A DNA stretch of 64,000 nt, from NCBI GenBank assembly GCA_002069885.1, contig MWCD01000006.1, positions 45,813 to 109,812 of the forward strand, read 5' to 3'. Positions 1 to 8,984 of the stretch are shown piece by piece. The first letter of the stretch is position 1. Each line of letters starts with the position of its first letter. The position numbers and the translations under genes were made by a program. Below the pieces are notes generated by a model. That model was not told the origin of the DNA, made no database searches, and saw only the letters and a program-made list of their open reading frames with translations. Origin of the DNA: a bacterium ADurb.Bin236 (lineage in GTDB: Bacteria; UBP15; UBA6099).

Positions 1-1059
1 AAATCGTTGCGTTGCGCCGACCTGTTGGGGCGCGCGTTTGAACTGGGCGGAGCCGCCGCCAAGGGCGTGATGTCATTCACCGTCGAGGAAGCCTATTTCC
101 TCGTCAGGCGCGGATTCGACGACATACTGGTCGCTTACCCCACCGCGCGCGCGAAGGATTTCGAGATTCTTTGCGCGCTTGCCGCGCGCGGCGCGGACGT
201 TTCCGTCGTGTGCGACAGCGAGGAGAACGCGCGGGCGCTCAGCGAGGCGGGCCGCGCGGCGGGCGTCGTTATCCAGCTTGTGGTCGAGGTGGACATGAGC
301 CTGAGACCGGCGGGCGGAGCCGCACATCTCGGCGTCAGGCGCTCGACTGTTAGAACCGGCGCGGACGCCCTGCGAGTCGCGCGCGCCGCCGAAAAAGCGG
401 GCGGCGCGGCCGTCATCGGCATCATGGGCTACGAGGCTCAAATCGCCGGCATGGCGGACGAAAATCCGTTCTCCCGCGCTCTCAATCCCGCTCGAAAACT
501 CATACGCGAAATGTCCAAACCCGACGTCAAACGGCGCAGGGAAAGCGTAGTTTCTTTCTTGAGGAAAAACGGCGTTAATTTGCGCATTGTCAACGGCGGC
601 GGAACGGGCAGTTTGGACTTCACTTCCCGCGACGACTCCTGCACAGAGACCACCGCAGGCTCCGGCTTCTACTGCCCGCACCTGTTTTCTTATTACTCGA
701 ATCTGGCCCTGACCCCGGCGGCGTTTTTCGCGCTTCAGGCGTCGCGGTTCCCCGCGCGCCGAATGGTCGCCTGCAACGGAGGCGGCTATGTCGCCTCGGG
801 CGAGGCGGGCGAGGACAGGCTTCCCCTGCCGTGGCTGCCCAAGGGCGCGAGGCTGACCAAGCTCGAAGGCGCGGGTGAAGTCCAGACCCCTGTCGAAATC
901 CCCGCTGGCGTTTCACTCTCTCCGGGCGACCCGGTCATATTCCGCCACGCCAAAGCCGGAGAACTGACCGAGCGCTTCAACGAGCTGTTGTTGATAAGCG
1001 ACAAAACCGCCGTCGGCTCCGTCCCCACCTACAGGGGAGAGGGCTTCTGCTTCCTTTGA
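1..1059 (+). CDS. D-threonine aldolase / D-serine deaminase-like PLP protein (5' partial)
   Basis: The reading frame is open from base 1 and has no start codon in the window, so the N-terminus is missing. The first codons read Lys-Ser-Leu-Arg, which fits the lysine-serine motif holding PLP in fold-type III (alanine-racemase N-terminal) enzymes. Later landmarks are GIMGYEAQ, NGGGTGS and the C-terminal metal or substrate region with RHAKAGELTERF, as in D-threonine aldolase/D-serine dehydratase-like proteins. The expected reaction is PLP-dependent cleavage or deamination of a D-beta-hydroxy amino acid in the cytoplasm. The exact substrate cannot be read from the sequence. The family is confident; the specific activity is inference. 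Confidence 0.75.
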   Translation, partial: KSLRCADLLGRAFELGGAAAKGVMSFTVEEAYFLVRRGFDDILVAYPTARAKDFEILCALAARGADVSVVCDSEENARALSEAGRAAGVVIQLVVEVDMSLRPAGGAAHLGVRRSTVRTGADALRVARAAEKAGGAAVIGIMGYEAQIAGMADENPFSRALNPARKLIREMSKPDVKRRRESVVSFLRKNGVNLRIVNGGGTGSLDFTSRDDSCTETTAGSGFYCPHLFSYYSNLALTPAAFFALQASRFPARRMVACNGGGYVASGEAGEDRLPLPWLPKGARLTKLEGAGEVQTPVEIPAGVSLSPGDPVIFRHAKAGELTERFNELLLISDKTAVGSVPTYRGEGFCFL

Positions 1060-1287
1060 GCCGCGCGCGGCGCCCGTTTTTCCGAACGCAACTTCCACAT
1101 TTAACGTTCTTTTAAGTGAGCAACAAAAGCGGGAAAAATCGGATATTTATTAATGTGCGGCAAGGGAGAGCCGAAGCGGGGCGCCGAACAAAGGTGGGGG
1201 CAGTCGTGAAATGCCCATCTAATAATAAAAGGCGCGGCCGGACCCGTTGAAGGCGAAAGAGAGGTTCCGGCGCGAAAGAGCGGCAGA

Positions 1288-1881
1288 ATGGAAGCGATGG
1301 AGAAAGAACTGACGGCCTTGAGGCCGTACACGAGGCAGGAGTTCCAGACAGCGCTGGGCGGCGGGCCGCCGTCCGGCATGTCGGCGGAAAGATACCGCGT
1401 CAGCGTGTTCGACTTCGAGAGGTCTCCGCACATCGAGAGGCGCGGGCTGAACGAGGCTAGGATGATTGTGCTGTCCACGCCGAGGGAAGCGTACCCCGAC
1501 TCTGACATGTTCCTTTTCGCCTGCCTCCAGCGCGTGGAGACGTTCCTTTATGAGTGTTTCAAACCCGAAGGGCTTGGCTGCGGCGGAGGCGACGAGCGCA
1601 GCCTGATGTTTAAATCCGGAGTAAGGAAGGTTGCGCGGGCGGTCGCGGAAAAGCTCTCCGCGCCGAAGGCCGGGATATGGGCGGCGCGGCGCGAGGCTCT
1701 CGACGACATACAGAACGAACTGTGGCGCATCGAGCTGGGCCTCGAATCCGGCGACGGAAAGGGCGCGCGAACCGCCGAGCTGGCCCGCGCGGCTGAAACC
1801 CTTCTTTCCATCTCTCCCATCGAAATGAGCGAGTTCGACGAACCCGAAGCGCTATTGCGCCGTCTCAACGACCGAGCCTGA
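1288..1881 (+). CDS. Hypothetical protein, 197 aa
   Basis: I do not recognise a family. The protein is soluble and charged, with no signal peptide or membrane segment. A conserved-looking acidic/aromatic N-terminal half (RYRVSVFDFERS) is followed by a helical C-terminal half rich in Ala, Glu and Arg. A second in-frame ATG lies three codons downstream, so the start is uncertain by a few residues. Codon use matches its GC-rich neighbours, which supports a real gene. It stands alone between the PLP enzyme and a small membrane protein, and the context gives no functional hint. Confidence 0.6.
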   Translation: MEAMEKELTALRPYTRQEFQTALGGGPPSGMSAERYRVSVFDFERSPHIERRGLNEARMIVLSTPREAYPDSDMFLFACLQRVETFLYECFKPEGLGCGGGDERSLMFKSGVRKVARAVAEKLSAPKAGIWAARREALDDIQNELWRIELGLESGDGKGARTAELARAAETLLSISPIEMSEFDEPEALLRRLNDRA

Positions 1882-2009
1882 ACCGGGACGCGCGACCGAC
1901 GCTCGCGGCATAAACATAATCCTAAAACGCATTCACCAAACGGCAAATTGCGCGCCATGCGCTTTTGTTTTTGAGACCGATCAAAAAATAATTGCGGAGA
2001 GGCGGAATC

Positions 2010-2510
2010 ATGACGGAAAACGAAAAACCTTTCAATCGCTCCGCGAAAACTGCGAACCGGGCCGCTCTCGGAGGCTATGTCGGCATAGTTGTCGGCTCCA
2101 TGGGGTGGCTTATCGGGTTTGCGGTCGTGTGTTTAACAAGCGGGAACGGCGCGGCGCTCGCCCGGTTCGCCGCTCCCGCCACAGCCGTCAGCTTGGGCGT
2201 CGCCTTCCTTGTGATTATCTGCTGCGATTACGCTGTCAAACTGCGCGGATACGGCGGCATGTTCCAGCTTGCTCTATACGGAGGGATGGCTTGGGGAATG
2301 GGCCTGCTGCTGTTGCTGATTAACTACTGGATCGCTCCCCTGATAGACTCTTCTCCGGCTATGGCGAAGACCATGCGCGATATGAACGCGGTCTACCGCG
2401 TAGACGACCTCTGGGCGATCCTCATGCTGTCCGCCGGAGCGATCATGCTCGGAATCTTTGCTTTTATGGCGGTCAGGGTTTCCGGCGCAAAGGTAAAACC
2501 GGGAGAATGA
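2010..2510 (+). CDS. Small integral membrane protein, about four TM segments
   Basis: The ATG at 2010 is preceded by a good GGAGAGGCGG ribosome-binding site; a longer TTG start at 1992 would place that site inside the gene, so ATG is preferred (166 aa). Four hydrophobic stretches are visible: around residues 22-45, 50-75, 80-102 and 135-158. A hydrophilic N-terminus and a short basic C-terminal tail (SGAKVKPGE) flank them. No catalytic or transport motif is recognised. It is probably an inner-membrane protein of unknown role. Confidence 0.65.
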   Translation: MTENEKPFNRSAKTANRAALGGYVGIVVGSMGWLIGFAVVCLTSGNGAALARFAAPATAVSLGVAFLVIICCDYAVKLRGYGGMFQLALYGGMAWGMGLLLLLINYWIAPLIDSSPAMAKTMRDMNAVYRVDDLWAILMLSAGAIMLGIFAFMAVRVSGAKVKPGE

Positions 2511-2657
2511 CGCGAGCGGCTTGCGGCGCTTGAGAGATAAAAGAAAGAGGGAAAACCGGGCGAATAAGCCGTCTGCGGCGGTTGCAATGGAACAAAGGGA
2601 ATCCTATGTTAAAATGGTGTCACTGCAAACTTATGGAAAAAAGCATTTAAGCGGCGG

Positions 2658-2663
2658 TATAAT
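2658..2663 (+). promoter_or_regulatory. Probable -10 box of hicBA
   Basis: A perfect TATAAT lies 20 bases before the HicB-like start codon, followed by a purine-rich ribosome-binding region (ACGGAGCG). No good -35 hexamer is seen at 16-18 bp. HicB proteins commonly autoregulate their own operon, so this is the likely control point; that regulation is inference. Confidence 0.4.
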
Positions 2664-2683
2664 AATAGAAAACGGAGCGCGAT

Positions 2684-2896
2684 ATGAAATTCAAAGCTGT
2701 TATCAGAAAAGGAGAAGATTTCGGATATGTCGCCGAAGTCCCTTCCCTGCCGGGTTGCGTATCACAGGGCGACAGCATTCGAAAAGCCATCGCCAACATA
2801 AAGGAAGCGATAGGTCTGTACATCGAAGACATGAAACCGGAAGAAATCAAGAAAGCGGCTGATTCAAAAACAGAACTATACGAGATAGCGGTCTGA
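2684..2896 (+). CDS. hicB: HicB-like antitoxin
   Basis: A 70-residue protein with the partial RNase H-fold signature of HicB antitoxins: a beta hairpin followed by the stretch GYVAEVPSLPGCVSQGDS and a helix of the type AIANIKEAIGLYIE. It should bind and neutralise the HicA mRNA interferase encoded next. This is the short HicB form; no C-terminal helix-turn-helix or ribbon-helix-helix extension is visible, so direct DNA binding is doubtful. Its TGA overlaps the hicA ATG by one base (TGATG), indicating translational coupling. The gene order is antitoxin first, reversed from the classical hicA-hicB order but known in other genomes. Confidence 0.85.
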   Translation: MKFKAVIRKGEDFGYVAEVPSLPGCVSQGDSIRKAIANIKEAIGLYIEDMKPEEIKKAADSKTELYEIAV

Positions 2897-3126
2897 TGAC
2901 GCCAGCACTCCCGATAATCACAAGCAAAGAAGCAATAAAGGTTTTTCTCAAAGATGGATGGACGGAAAAAAGCCGCAAAGGCAGCCATATCAAACTTGAG
3001 AAGGCCGGGCATCCGAATCCGATTATCATTCCGTCACACAGCGGAAAGAACCTAGATCGCGGGACGCTGTCTTCAATAATCAAGCATTCCGGCATGACAG
3101 TTTCAGAATTCATAGATCTGTTGTAA
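2896..3126 (+). CDS. hicA: HicA-like mRNA interferase toxin
   Basis: A 76-residue dsRBD-fold protein of the HicA/YcfA family. The family's key region is present: GWTEKSRKGSHIKLEK contains the GSH motif with the catalytic His. The PSHSGKNLDRGTLSSIIK stretch matches the usual P-x-H...GTL..I block, and the C-terminus is the expected amphipathic helix. The family cleaves mRNA independently of the ribosome until sequestered by HicB. The gene overlaps its antitoxin by one base. The pair sits in an AT-richer stretch, consistent with acquisition as a small accessory module. Confidence 0.85.
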   Translation: MTPALPIITSKEAIKVFLKDGWTEKSRKGSHIKLEKAGHPNPIIIPSHSGKNLDRGTLSSIIKHSGMTVSEFIDLL

Positions 3127-3140
3127 AAAACGCGCAGATG

Positions 3141-3809
3141 CTACTCTGAATATATGAAAACAAAATCTTCCTTTTGATTGTTTTCGGAAAAAGCTTTCCA
3201 CCCGGCGATTATTAAGACACTACAACCATCTTCAGATTCATCTAAAGCTTTTTGCGCAAATACTTTATACCCAACATAAATCGGCGATGTTGTTGAGGTT
3301 CTTCTCATAACTATGAAACCATTCATCGGATCATCTATAAAGAGTGGCAATTTGCCGTTGCAATAAAATGACAACCTAACGCTTTTTACTTCATCCGCGA
3401 CATCAATAACAATATCTTTACGAGATCCATTTTCTCGTAATAAGCCATTTTGCCTTGAGAGCGCTTTGATATCAGATGTGACAGTCGCCATGTGTTTTCC
3501 CCGCCAATCCTTGAGGGGAGATGTTCGTAATGGATTGGTTCGAGGGGAATCATGACAAACTACGTGGACTTGCCCGGATTCATGAAATGAAAGCTTTGCG
3601 TATCCTGTGCCTTCATGTTGAGTTTTATAATCGAAAACATTTTCAATCTCATCAGCAGCTAATATTTCATTGCCATAGAAGAAATGGCCTTTCTGGCCAC
3701 AAGGAAAAAAATACAAGCTTGCATCGTTATTAGAGAAAGCAAGTTTTACCATCTTCTTGACGGTTCCTCGATGTCTAATATGAAAACGAGCTGATTTTAT
3801 TGTTCCCAT
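3141..3809 (-). CDS. Hypothetical protein, 222 aa, AT-richer accessory gene
   Basis: I do not recognise a family. The protein is soluble, mixed alpha/beta in appearance, with no signal peptide. Base and codon composition is visibly AT-richer than the surrounding genes, suggesting horizontal acquisition together with the adjacent hicBA pair, whose 3' end faces it. It is convergent with hicA and only 14 bases separate their ends. An accessory or defence-related role would be a guess. Confidence 0.55.
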   Translation of the reverse strand: MGTIKSARFHIRHRGTVKKMVKLAFSNNDASLYFFPCGQKGHFFYGNEILAADEIENVFDYKTQHEGTGYAKLSFHESGQVHVVCHDSPRTNPLRTSPLKDWRGKHMATVTSDIKALSRQNGLLRENGSRKDIVIDVADEVKSVRLSFYCNGKLPLFIDDPMNGFIVMRRTSTTSPIYVGYKVFAQKALDESEDGCSVLIIAGWKAFSENNQKEDFVFIYSE

Positions 3810-3843
3810 AAAATAGAGAAGGTAAAAAAATTTCTTTTGCTCT

Positions 3844-5349
3844 CTAGCAGTCCGGTTGTTCCCAGCGGGAGGCGCGTTCGACGGCGCGGCGCCAGCCGGA
3901 GTAAAGCCTGTCGCGTTCGGCCTGTTTCATAGCGGGCTTGAACAGTCGGTCGGTCTCGCGGGCTTTTTCCAGTTCCTTGAGGTTTTTCCATATTCCGACG
4001 CCGAGTCCGGCGAGGAAAGCGCTGCCGAGCGCTGTGGTCTCTATCATCTTCGGCCTGTCCACGGGAGCGCGGAGGATGTCCGCCTGAAACTGCATGAGCA
4101 GGTTGTTAGCGACAGCTCCTCCGTCGACAAATAGCGACTTGAGGGGTATGCCCGAGTCTTTTGCCATTGCGTCAACGATATCGCGCGTCTGGTAGCACAT
4201 TGCTTCGAGAGCGGCGCGGGCGAGGTGGGCGGACGTGGCTCCGCGGGTGAGTCCGAGGACGGCTCCGCGCGCGTACATGTCCCAGTGCGGCGCTCCAAGC
4301 CCGACGAGCGCCGGCACGAAATACACTCCTCCGTTGTCGGACACGGAGGCGGCGAGTTTTTCGCTCTCGGCGGCGGTCTTGATTATCTTTAATCCGTCGC
4401 GCAGCCATTGGATGGCGGCTCCGCAGATGAAGGCGCTGCCTTCGAGCGCGTACGTTGTTTTCCCGCCTGTCTTCCAGCCGATGGTGGTCACTAGGCCGGA
4501 GTGGGACTCGACGGGTTTCTCTCCTGTGTTCATTAGCAGGAACGAGCCGGTCCCGTATGTGCATTTCGAGGTTCCGGGGGCGAAACATGTCTGGCCGAAC
4601 AGGGCGGCCTGTTGGTCTCCGGCGACGCCGGAAATAGGGATTCCGTCGGGGAGTCCGGGTACGTTTTTCGTGCGCCCGATGATTCCGCTGGACTCGACCA
4701 CTTCGGGCAGAATTGAGACGGGGATGTCGAGAGCTTTCAGGATGTCGGCGTCCCATTCGAGTTTTTTGATGTTGTAGAGCATGGTGCGGGAGGCGTTGGA
4801 TATCTCGATGACGTGAGAGCCGCCAGCGGTGAGCCTGTCGATCAGCCATGAGTCTATCGTGCCGAACTTGAGGAATCCTTTTGAGGCGGCGGCGCGCGCG
4901 CCTTTCACATTGTCCAGCAGCCATTTGACTTTCGTGCCTGAAAAATACGCGTCCACCACGAGGCCGGTCTTTTTCCTGATGGTTTTTTCCATTCCGGCCT
5001 TTTTGAGGCCGTCGCAGATGTTTGCCGTCCGGCGACATTGCCAGACGATTGCGTTGTGGATGGGTTTGCCGTCCCGCCTGTCCCACATCACGGTGGTCTC
5101 TCTCTGGTTGGTGATGCCGATGGCTTGTATGAGGGCGGGCTTGACGCCTGATTTCTTTGTCGCTTCCCCTATCGTCTTTACCGCGCTTGCCCAGATTTCC
5201 ATAGGGTCGTGCTCTACCCATCCGGGTTTCGGAAAATATTGCGTGAACTCCCTGTTGACTTTGGCGAGCGCGCGACCGTCCGGGCCGAACACCATCGCGG
5301 TTGTTCCGGTCGTCCCTTGGTCTATGGCGAGTATATAGGGTTTGGGCAT
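3844..5349 (-). CDS. glpK: Glycerol kinase
   Basis: A 501-residue FGGY-family sugar kinase phosphorylating glycerol to sn-glycerol 3-phosphate with ATP. The start chosen (MPKPYILAIDQ) puts the N-terminal phosphate-binding loop DQGTTGTTA at residues 10-18, as in known glycerol kinases; a longer upstream extension has no family support. Other landmarks are the GWVEHDPMEIW substrate region, the GVAGDQQAALFGQ motif with the catalytic Asp and the GTGSFLLMNTG nucleotide-binding loop. Length is typical. No glpF or glpD is adjacent, so it appears to be a single-gene unit feeding phospholipid or central metabolism. Confidence 0.95.
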   Translation of the reverse strand: MPKPYILAIDQGTTGTTAMVFGPDGRALAKVNREFTQYFPKPGWVEHDPMEIWASAVKTIGEATKKSGVKPALIQAIGITNQRETTVMWDRRDGKPIHNAIVWQCRRTANICDGLKKAGMEKTIRKKTGLVVDAYFSGTKVKWLLDNVKGARAAASKGFLKFGTIDSWLIDRLTAGGSHVIEISNASRTMLYNIKKLEWDADILKALDIPVSILPEVVESSGIIGRTKNVPGLPDGIPISGVAGDQQAALFGQTCFAPGTSKCTYGTGSFLLMNTGEKPVESHSGLVTTIGWKTGGKTTYALEGSAFICGAAIQWLRDGLKIIKTAAESEKLAASVSDNGGVYFVPALVGLGAPHWDMYARGAVLGLTRGATSAHLARAALEAMCYQTRDIVDAMAKDSGIPLKSLFVDGGAVANNLLMQFQADILRAPVDRPKMIETTALGSAFLAGLGVGIWKNLKELEKARETDRLFKPAMKQAERDRLYSGWRRAVERASRWEQPDC

Positions 5350-5474
5350 CTTTTCGGCCTCCGTATAGTTGTGACGGGACGGCGAGCGCCGCCCGCGCGA
5401 AATTTTATCACATGCCCGCCCACGGGTCAAAATCGAGCGCGGGAGGATGGCAGAGGAAGTTATCAAAGGAAGCG

Positions 5475-5665
5475 TTAAGGGAAAACTTTTTCAAAAGTTT
5501 TCCCTCAAAAGCCCTTCAAAACTTCTCCTTGCGCGCGGCGAAGCGGGCGCGTTCGCGCCTCCGTCTTCGGCGCGTGTCATGGGAAAAGATATTGGGAAAG
5601 GGTTTTCAGTGGAAGCTTGTTCATAAATGATTTTACAAGGGGCGTCGGGAGGGAAGCGAGTCAGC
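5475..5665. repeat. Family A dispersed repeat, left part (copy A1)
   Basis: It begins with the perfect-stem hairpin GGGAAAACTTTTTCAAAAG and its continuation, then the TTCAAAAC arm, a GC-rich core (GCGCGGCGAAGCGGGCGCG), and the GATATTGGGAAAGGGTTTTC block shared with other A copies. It diverges from the full copy at 50636 near base 5665, so the right arm and right hairpin are missing. Bases 5638-5677 read as a GGGGCGTC...GACGCCCC palindrome. From 5678 to prfC I see no gene or convincing promoter. Confidence 0.8.
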
Positions 5666-6015
5666 CGATAGACGCCCCAATATTGAATTATCGTCAAAAA
5701 GAAGCTATAAACATAGCCAATGGAGATGTGACAATAGTAAATTGAAAAGAGTGTGGATAGGGAAGCATTCCCGCTTGAGCGTCCTTCAATGAATATTTCA
5801 TGGCAGCAGTGGCAGGATAGCAAGGCGGTTCCATCGGGTTTTCCCTCGAATTACCAGCGAATATAATCGTTTCGCAGGCTCCACAGAAAGATTGCGACTG
5901 TCTTTTTTCCGCACGCGGCAGCGCACAGAAAAATAATTGGCCCGGATTTGTGAACAATGCGGGTTCGGCGCGTATTTCTGCGCGATGCATAGAGGCTGAA
6001 AACAATATCGAAGAC

Positions 6016-7623
6016 ATGAACACAAAAACGGAGCAAATCAACAAGGCTCACAAATCGGAAGTGAACAGCCGGCGCACGTTCGGCATTATCAGCCACCCGG
6101 ACGCCGGCAAGACCACCCTGACTGAAAAGCTGCTGCTGTTCGGAGGGGCCATACAAGTTGCGGGATCGGTCAAGGCCCGCAAAGCGACGCGCCATGCCAC
6201 CAGCGACTGGATGCCGTTCGAGAAAGAGTCCGGCATCTCGGTCACCAGTTCCGTGATGTCGTTTAACTACAAGGATTATAAAATCAATCTGCTCGACACG
6301 CCCGGACACCGGGATTTTTCCGAGGACACATACCGTGTGCTGACCGCCGCAGACAGCGCTATCATGGTGATTGATAGCGTCAAGGGCGTGGAGACCCAGA
6401 CACGGAAGCTGATGGAAGTCTGCCGGATGCGAAACACGCCGATCCTCACATTTATAAACAAGCTGGACCGCGAGGGCATGGCTCCTCTCGATTTAATGAA
6501 TGATATCGAAAGCACCCTGAAGATTGAATGCGCGCCGCTTACATGGCCCATCGGCATGGGCAAGAGCTTCAAGGGATCCTACAACCTCTACCGCAAGGAG
6601 CTTGCCCTGTTCACCCCCGGCAAGGAGCGAGTGACTGATGACGCCATAACCATAAGAGATTTAGAGGATCCTCTTATGGATGAAATTATCGGCAGCCAAG
6701 CCGGAGAACTGCGAGAGGATTTGGCTCTGCTGGAAGGCGCTGCGGCCCCATTCGACATTCAGGCTTTCCTCAAAGGCGCGCAGACGCCTGTTTTTTTCGG
6801 CAGCGCCATCAACAATTTCGGCGTGCAGGAACTGCTCGACACGTTTGTGGAAATAGCTCCATCTCCACAGCCCCGGCCGTCCGCCACGCGAATGGTGTTG
6901 CCGGAGGAAGAAAGCTTTTCCGGGTTTGTTTTTAAGATACAGGCAAACATGGATCCCGCGCACCATGATCGAATCGCTTTTCTGCGCGTCTGTTCGGGAC
7001 GCTTTCTTCGCGGCATGAGGATTCGCCATCACCGCATCGGCAAAGATATCCAAGTCTCCAATCCGATAATCTTCATGGCGCAAGACCGCGCGTCTGTGGA
7101 AGAGGCATGGCCGGGCGACATAATCGGAATCCACAACCACGGCGCCATTCGGATCGGCGACACCTTCACGGAAAAGGAGCCCCTTAGTTTCGTCGGGATT
7201 CCGAATTTCGCTCCCGAGCATTTTCGCCGGGTGCGGCTGAAATCTCCTCTCAAAAGAAAACAACTACATAAAGGGGCGCTCCAGTTGGTCGAGGAAGGCG
7301 CGGTGCAGTTGTTTACGCCTTTGACGGGAAACGATCTGATCTTGGGGGCTGTGGGCGTGCTGCAATTCGAGGTTACCATGGCTCGGCTTATGTCCGAATA
7401 CGGCGTCGATGCCACTTATGAAAATATGAATTATTCCACTGCCCGATGGATACGCTGCGATGACAGGAAAAAGCTATCCGACTTCGAAAGGCGCCACCAT
7501 CCCAACATGGCGCGGGATTCGGAAGGCAATTTGGTCTACATGGACGAAAGCGAATGGGCGATGAAATACACAGAGGAGAAATGGCCGGATATACAGTTTC
7601 TTAAAATTCTCGAACGTCAATAA
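6016..7623 (+). CDS. prfC: Peptide chain release factor 3 (RF3)
   Basis: A 535-residue translational GTPase that removes RF1/RF2 from the ribosome after peptide release. The start at 6016 leaves 18 residues before [16 protein letters not shown], close to the family pattern. GTPase motifs follow: G1 [10 protein letters not shown]3 [11 protein letters not shown]4 [10 protein letters not shown]. The RF3-specific domain contains [12 protein letters not shown]. The gene looks full length. Its codon choice seems somewhat less GC-biased than flanking genes, and truncated copies of the same dispersed repeat lie on both sides, so acquisition as a cassette is possible. Single-gene unit with no recognised promoter. 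Confidence 0.95.
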   Translation: MNTKTEQINKAHKSEVNSRRTFGIISHPDAGKTTLTEKLLLFGGAIQVAGSVKARKATRHATSDWMPFEKESGISVTSSVMSFNYKDYKINLLDTPGHRDFSEDTYRVLTAADSAIMVIDSVKGVETQTRKLMEVCRMRNTPILTFINKLDREGMAPLDLMNDIESTLKIECAPLTWPIGMGKSFKGSYNLYRKELALFTPGKERVTDDAITIRDLEDPLMDEIIGSQAGELREDLALLEGAAAPFDIQAFLKGAQTPVFFGSAINNFGVQELLDTFVEIAPSPQPRPSATRMVLPEEESFSGFVFKIQANMDPAHHDRIAFLRVCSGRFLRGMRIRHHRIGKDIQVSNPIIFMAQDRASVEEAWPGDIIGIHNHGAIRIGDTFTEKEPLSFVGIPNFAPEHFRRVRLKSPLKRKQLHKGALQLVEEGAVQLFTPLTGNDLILGAVGVLQFEVTMARLMSEYGVDATYENMNYSTARWIRCDDRKKLSDFERRHHPNMARDSEGNLVYMDESEWAMKYTEEKWPDIQFLKILERQ

Positions 7624-7798
7624 TTAGCTCTCTTATTTTGATTTTTCTTCACCCCCCGCTCGTTTCCTAGCCTTATGAAAGACGCCGACTCATGATAGGG
7701 CGCGGATTAGCCAATAAGCAATACGGCTCCGTAAATTACGCCGAGAGCGCCGCCACGTTCTCAACATTGACCAAACAGAAAGACGCAAAAAATTAGGC

Positions 7799-8087
7799 AA
7801 AAGCGCGTCATGTGAAAAGATATTGGGAAAGAGTTTTCAGTGGAATCTGTTTCTATACATGTTATTAGTTGATTCAACCCACTACCAAGTGTGCCACGCA
7901 TAAAGCTTTTTCCTTTATGCATGATGTATCCCCCCAAATAGTTAATGGGAACTTTCATTTAATTCTTCGTATAAATGATTTTTCATGGGGCGTCAGGAAA
8001 AGACGCGTTTTGCGTGTCTCTTCCCGACGACGATTGAAACGTTTTGAAGAAATACAAAGAGAAACTTTTTCAAAAGTTTCTCTTTGG
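7799..8087. repeat. Family A repeat, right part with nested B (copy A2)
   Basis: Lacks the left hairpin but retains GATATTGGGAAAGAGTTTTC, the ATAAATGATTTTTCATGGGG block, the right arm GAAACGTTTTGAAGAAAT and the right hairpin (AAAGAGAAAC, short loop, GTTTCTCTTT at 8055-8087). A family B unit occupies 7851-7970, exactly where the two A blocks should join. It lies between the convergent 3' ends of prfC and the thymidylate-synthase-like gene. Confidence 0.8.
7851..7970. repeat. Family B repeat (copy B1) with hairpin
   Basis: About 120 bp matching 20009-20131. Its central hairpin pairs GCATAAAG (7898-7905) with CTTTATGC (7913-7920) around a CTTTTTC loop. The equivalent stem in the second copy has a different sequence but still pairs perfectly. 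Confidence 0.75.
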
Positions 8088-8119
8088 CTTCTTTCTTCTT
8101 TTTATTATCTTTGCCGTTT

Positions 8120-8944
8120 TTACTTCTGCTCGGCGGCGACGCGGTCGCGGCCGATCTGGAAGAAAGGCTCGGCGTAGGCGCTGTTCCACGTGCGGGCTTC
8201 GAAGGAGCGGTTTTTCACCAGATTTTGGAATCCCTCGAACTCCTTGAAATAGGAGCCGTAGATGTGGAAGCTATCGGAGATATCGACGTAGCGGCCGACG
8301 GCGACCGGGGCGCCGATTTTTTCAGCCACGCGGTTTGCTATGACCCGCATTAGGTCAGTTAGAGCGAATATGTTCATGAAAGCGGCTTTGTAAGCGTCTC
8401 GCGAGCGCCAGTGCGTGTTCATGTTGAGGATGTACGAGCGTGAGCCGGGAGCGGTCTCGGTCAGCCTGAACCAGAGGCGTTGGAGGCAGGGCGGGTCGTC
8501 GGTGGGAGCGTCAAGCAGCGGGTTCCACGTTATCGCCTGAGCGCGCCTTGTTATCGGACTGGCCGCCAAGCGATCCACCGAGTACGCTATCTGGTCCACA
8601 TGCTTGCCCTCGATTTCGTAGTCGAAGAGGCGTTTGTGATAGGTGTAGGTCCATTTGCCGGCGGCCGGGTCGATCCAGTGGTCATGCACGCCGTCCACCA
8701 CTTCGAGGCGGTACACTTCAAGCTCTTCGAGTCCGGCGGGGAAAGCGCGGTGGATGCGCGGCTCGGCGAACGGGTCCTCGACGACCATCATCATGGTGCA
8801 GTCGCGGCTAGGCGGGTCGCCCGGCCTGTCGTACTCGGTGTGTATTTCAATGCCGTTTTCCCAAGCGGCAATGACAGATTTCTCCCATGCTTCCGGCAGA
8901 GTGGCTCCGGTTACAGCCAGCGCCGGCACGTTTCCCGTTTTCAT
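8120..8944 (-). CDS. Divergent thymidylate synthase-fold protein
   Basis: A 274-residue protein that keeps the ThyA catalytic layout in an otherwise unfamiliar sequence. Cys153 lies in DDPPCLQRLW, like the ThyA PPC nucleophile motif. R180-S181-x-D183 with N191 eleven residues after R180 match E. coli R166-S167-x-D169 and N177 in spacing. H227-x-Y229 in DSFHIYG matches H207/Y209. It could methylate dUMP with methylene-tetrahydrofolate or be a pyrimidine hydroxymethylase or methylase relative. The spacing between the blocks is 6-7 residues longer than in E. coli ThyA. The start has a strong GGAGGCGG site. It follows pheA on the same strand, 40 bases downstream. Exact chemistry is inference. Confidence 0.75.
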   Translation of the reverse strand: MKTGNVPALAVTGATLPEAWEKSVIAAWENGIEIHTEYDRPGDPPSRDCTMMMVVEDPFAEPRIHRAFPAGLEELEVYRLEVVDGVHDHWIDPAAGKWTYTYHKRLFDYEIEGKHVDQIAYSVDRLAASPITRRAQAITWNPLLDAPTDDPPCLQRLWFRLTETAPGSRSYILNMNTHWRSRDAYKAAFMNIFALTDLMRVIANRVAEKIGAPVAVGRYVDISDSFHIYGSYFKEFEGFQNLVKNRSFEARTWNSAYAEPFFQIGRDRVAAEQK

Positions 8945-8984
8945 TGATTTCCGCCTCCGTTCCCGCGCGGTTTTCCCGCGCGCG

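Noticed and set aside
4172..5221. Long open frame antiparallel-phase inside glpK
   Set aside because: It overlaps glpK on the same strand in another frame and translates to an Arg-rich nonsense sequence.
5350..6015. Possible small genes between glpK and prfC
   Set aside because: Frames here overlap repeat A1 or lack ribosome-binding sites and recognisable products.
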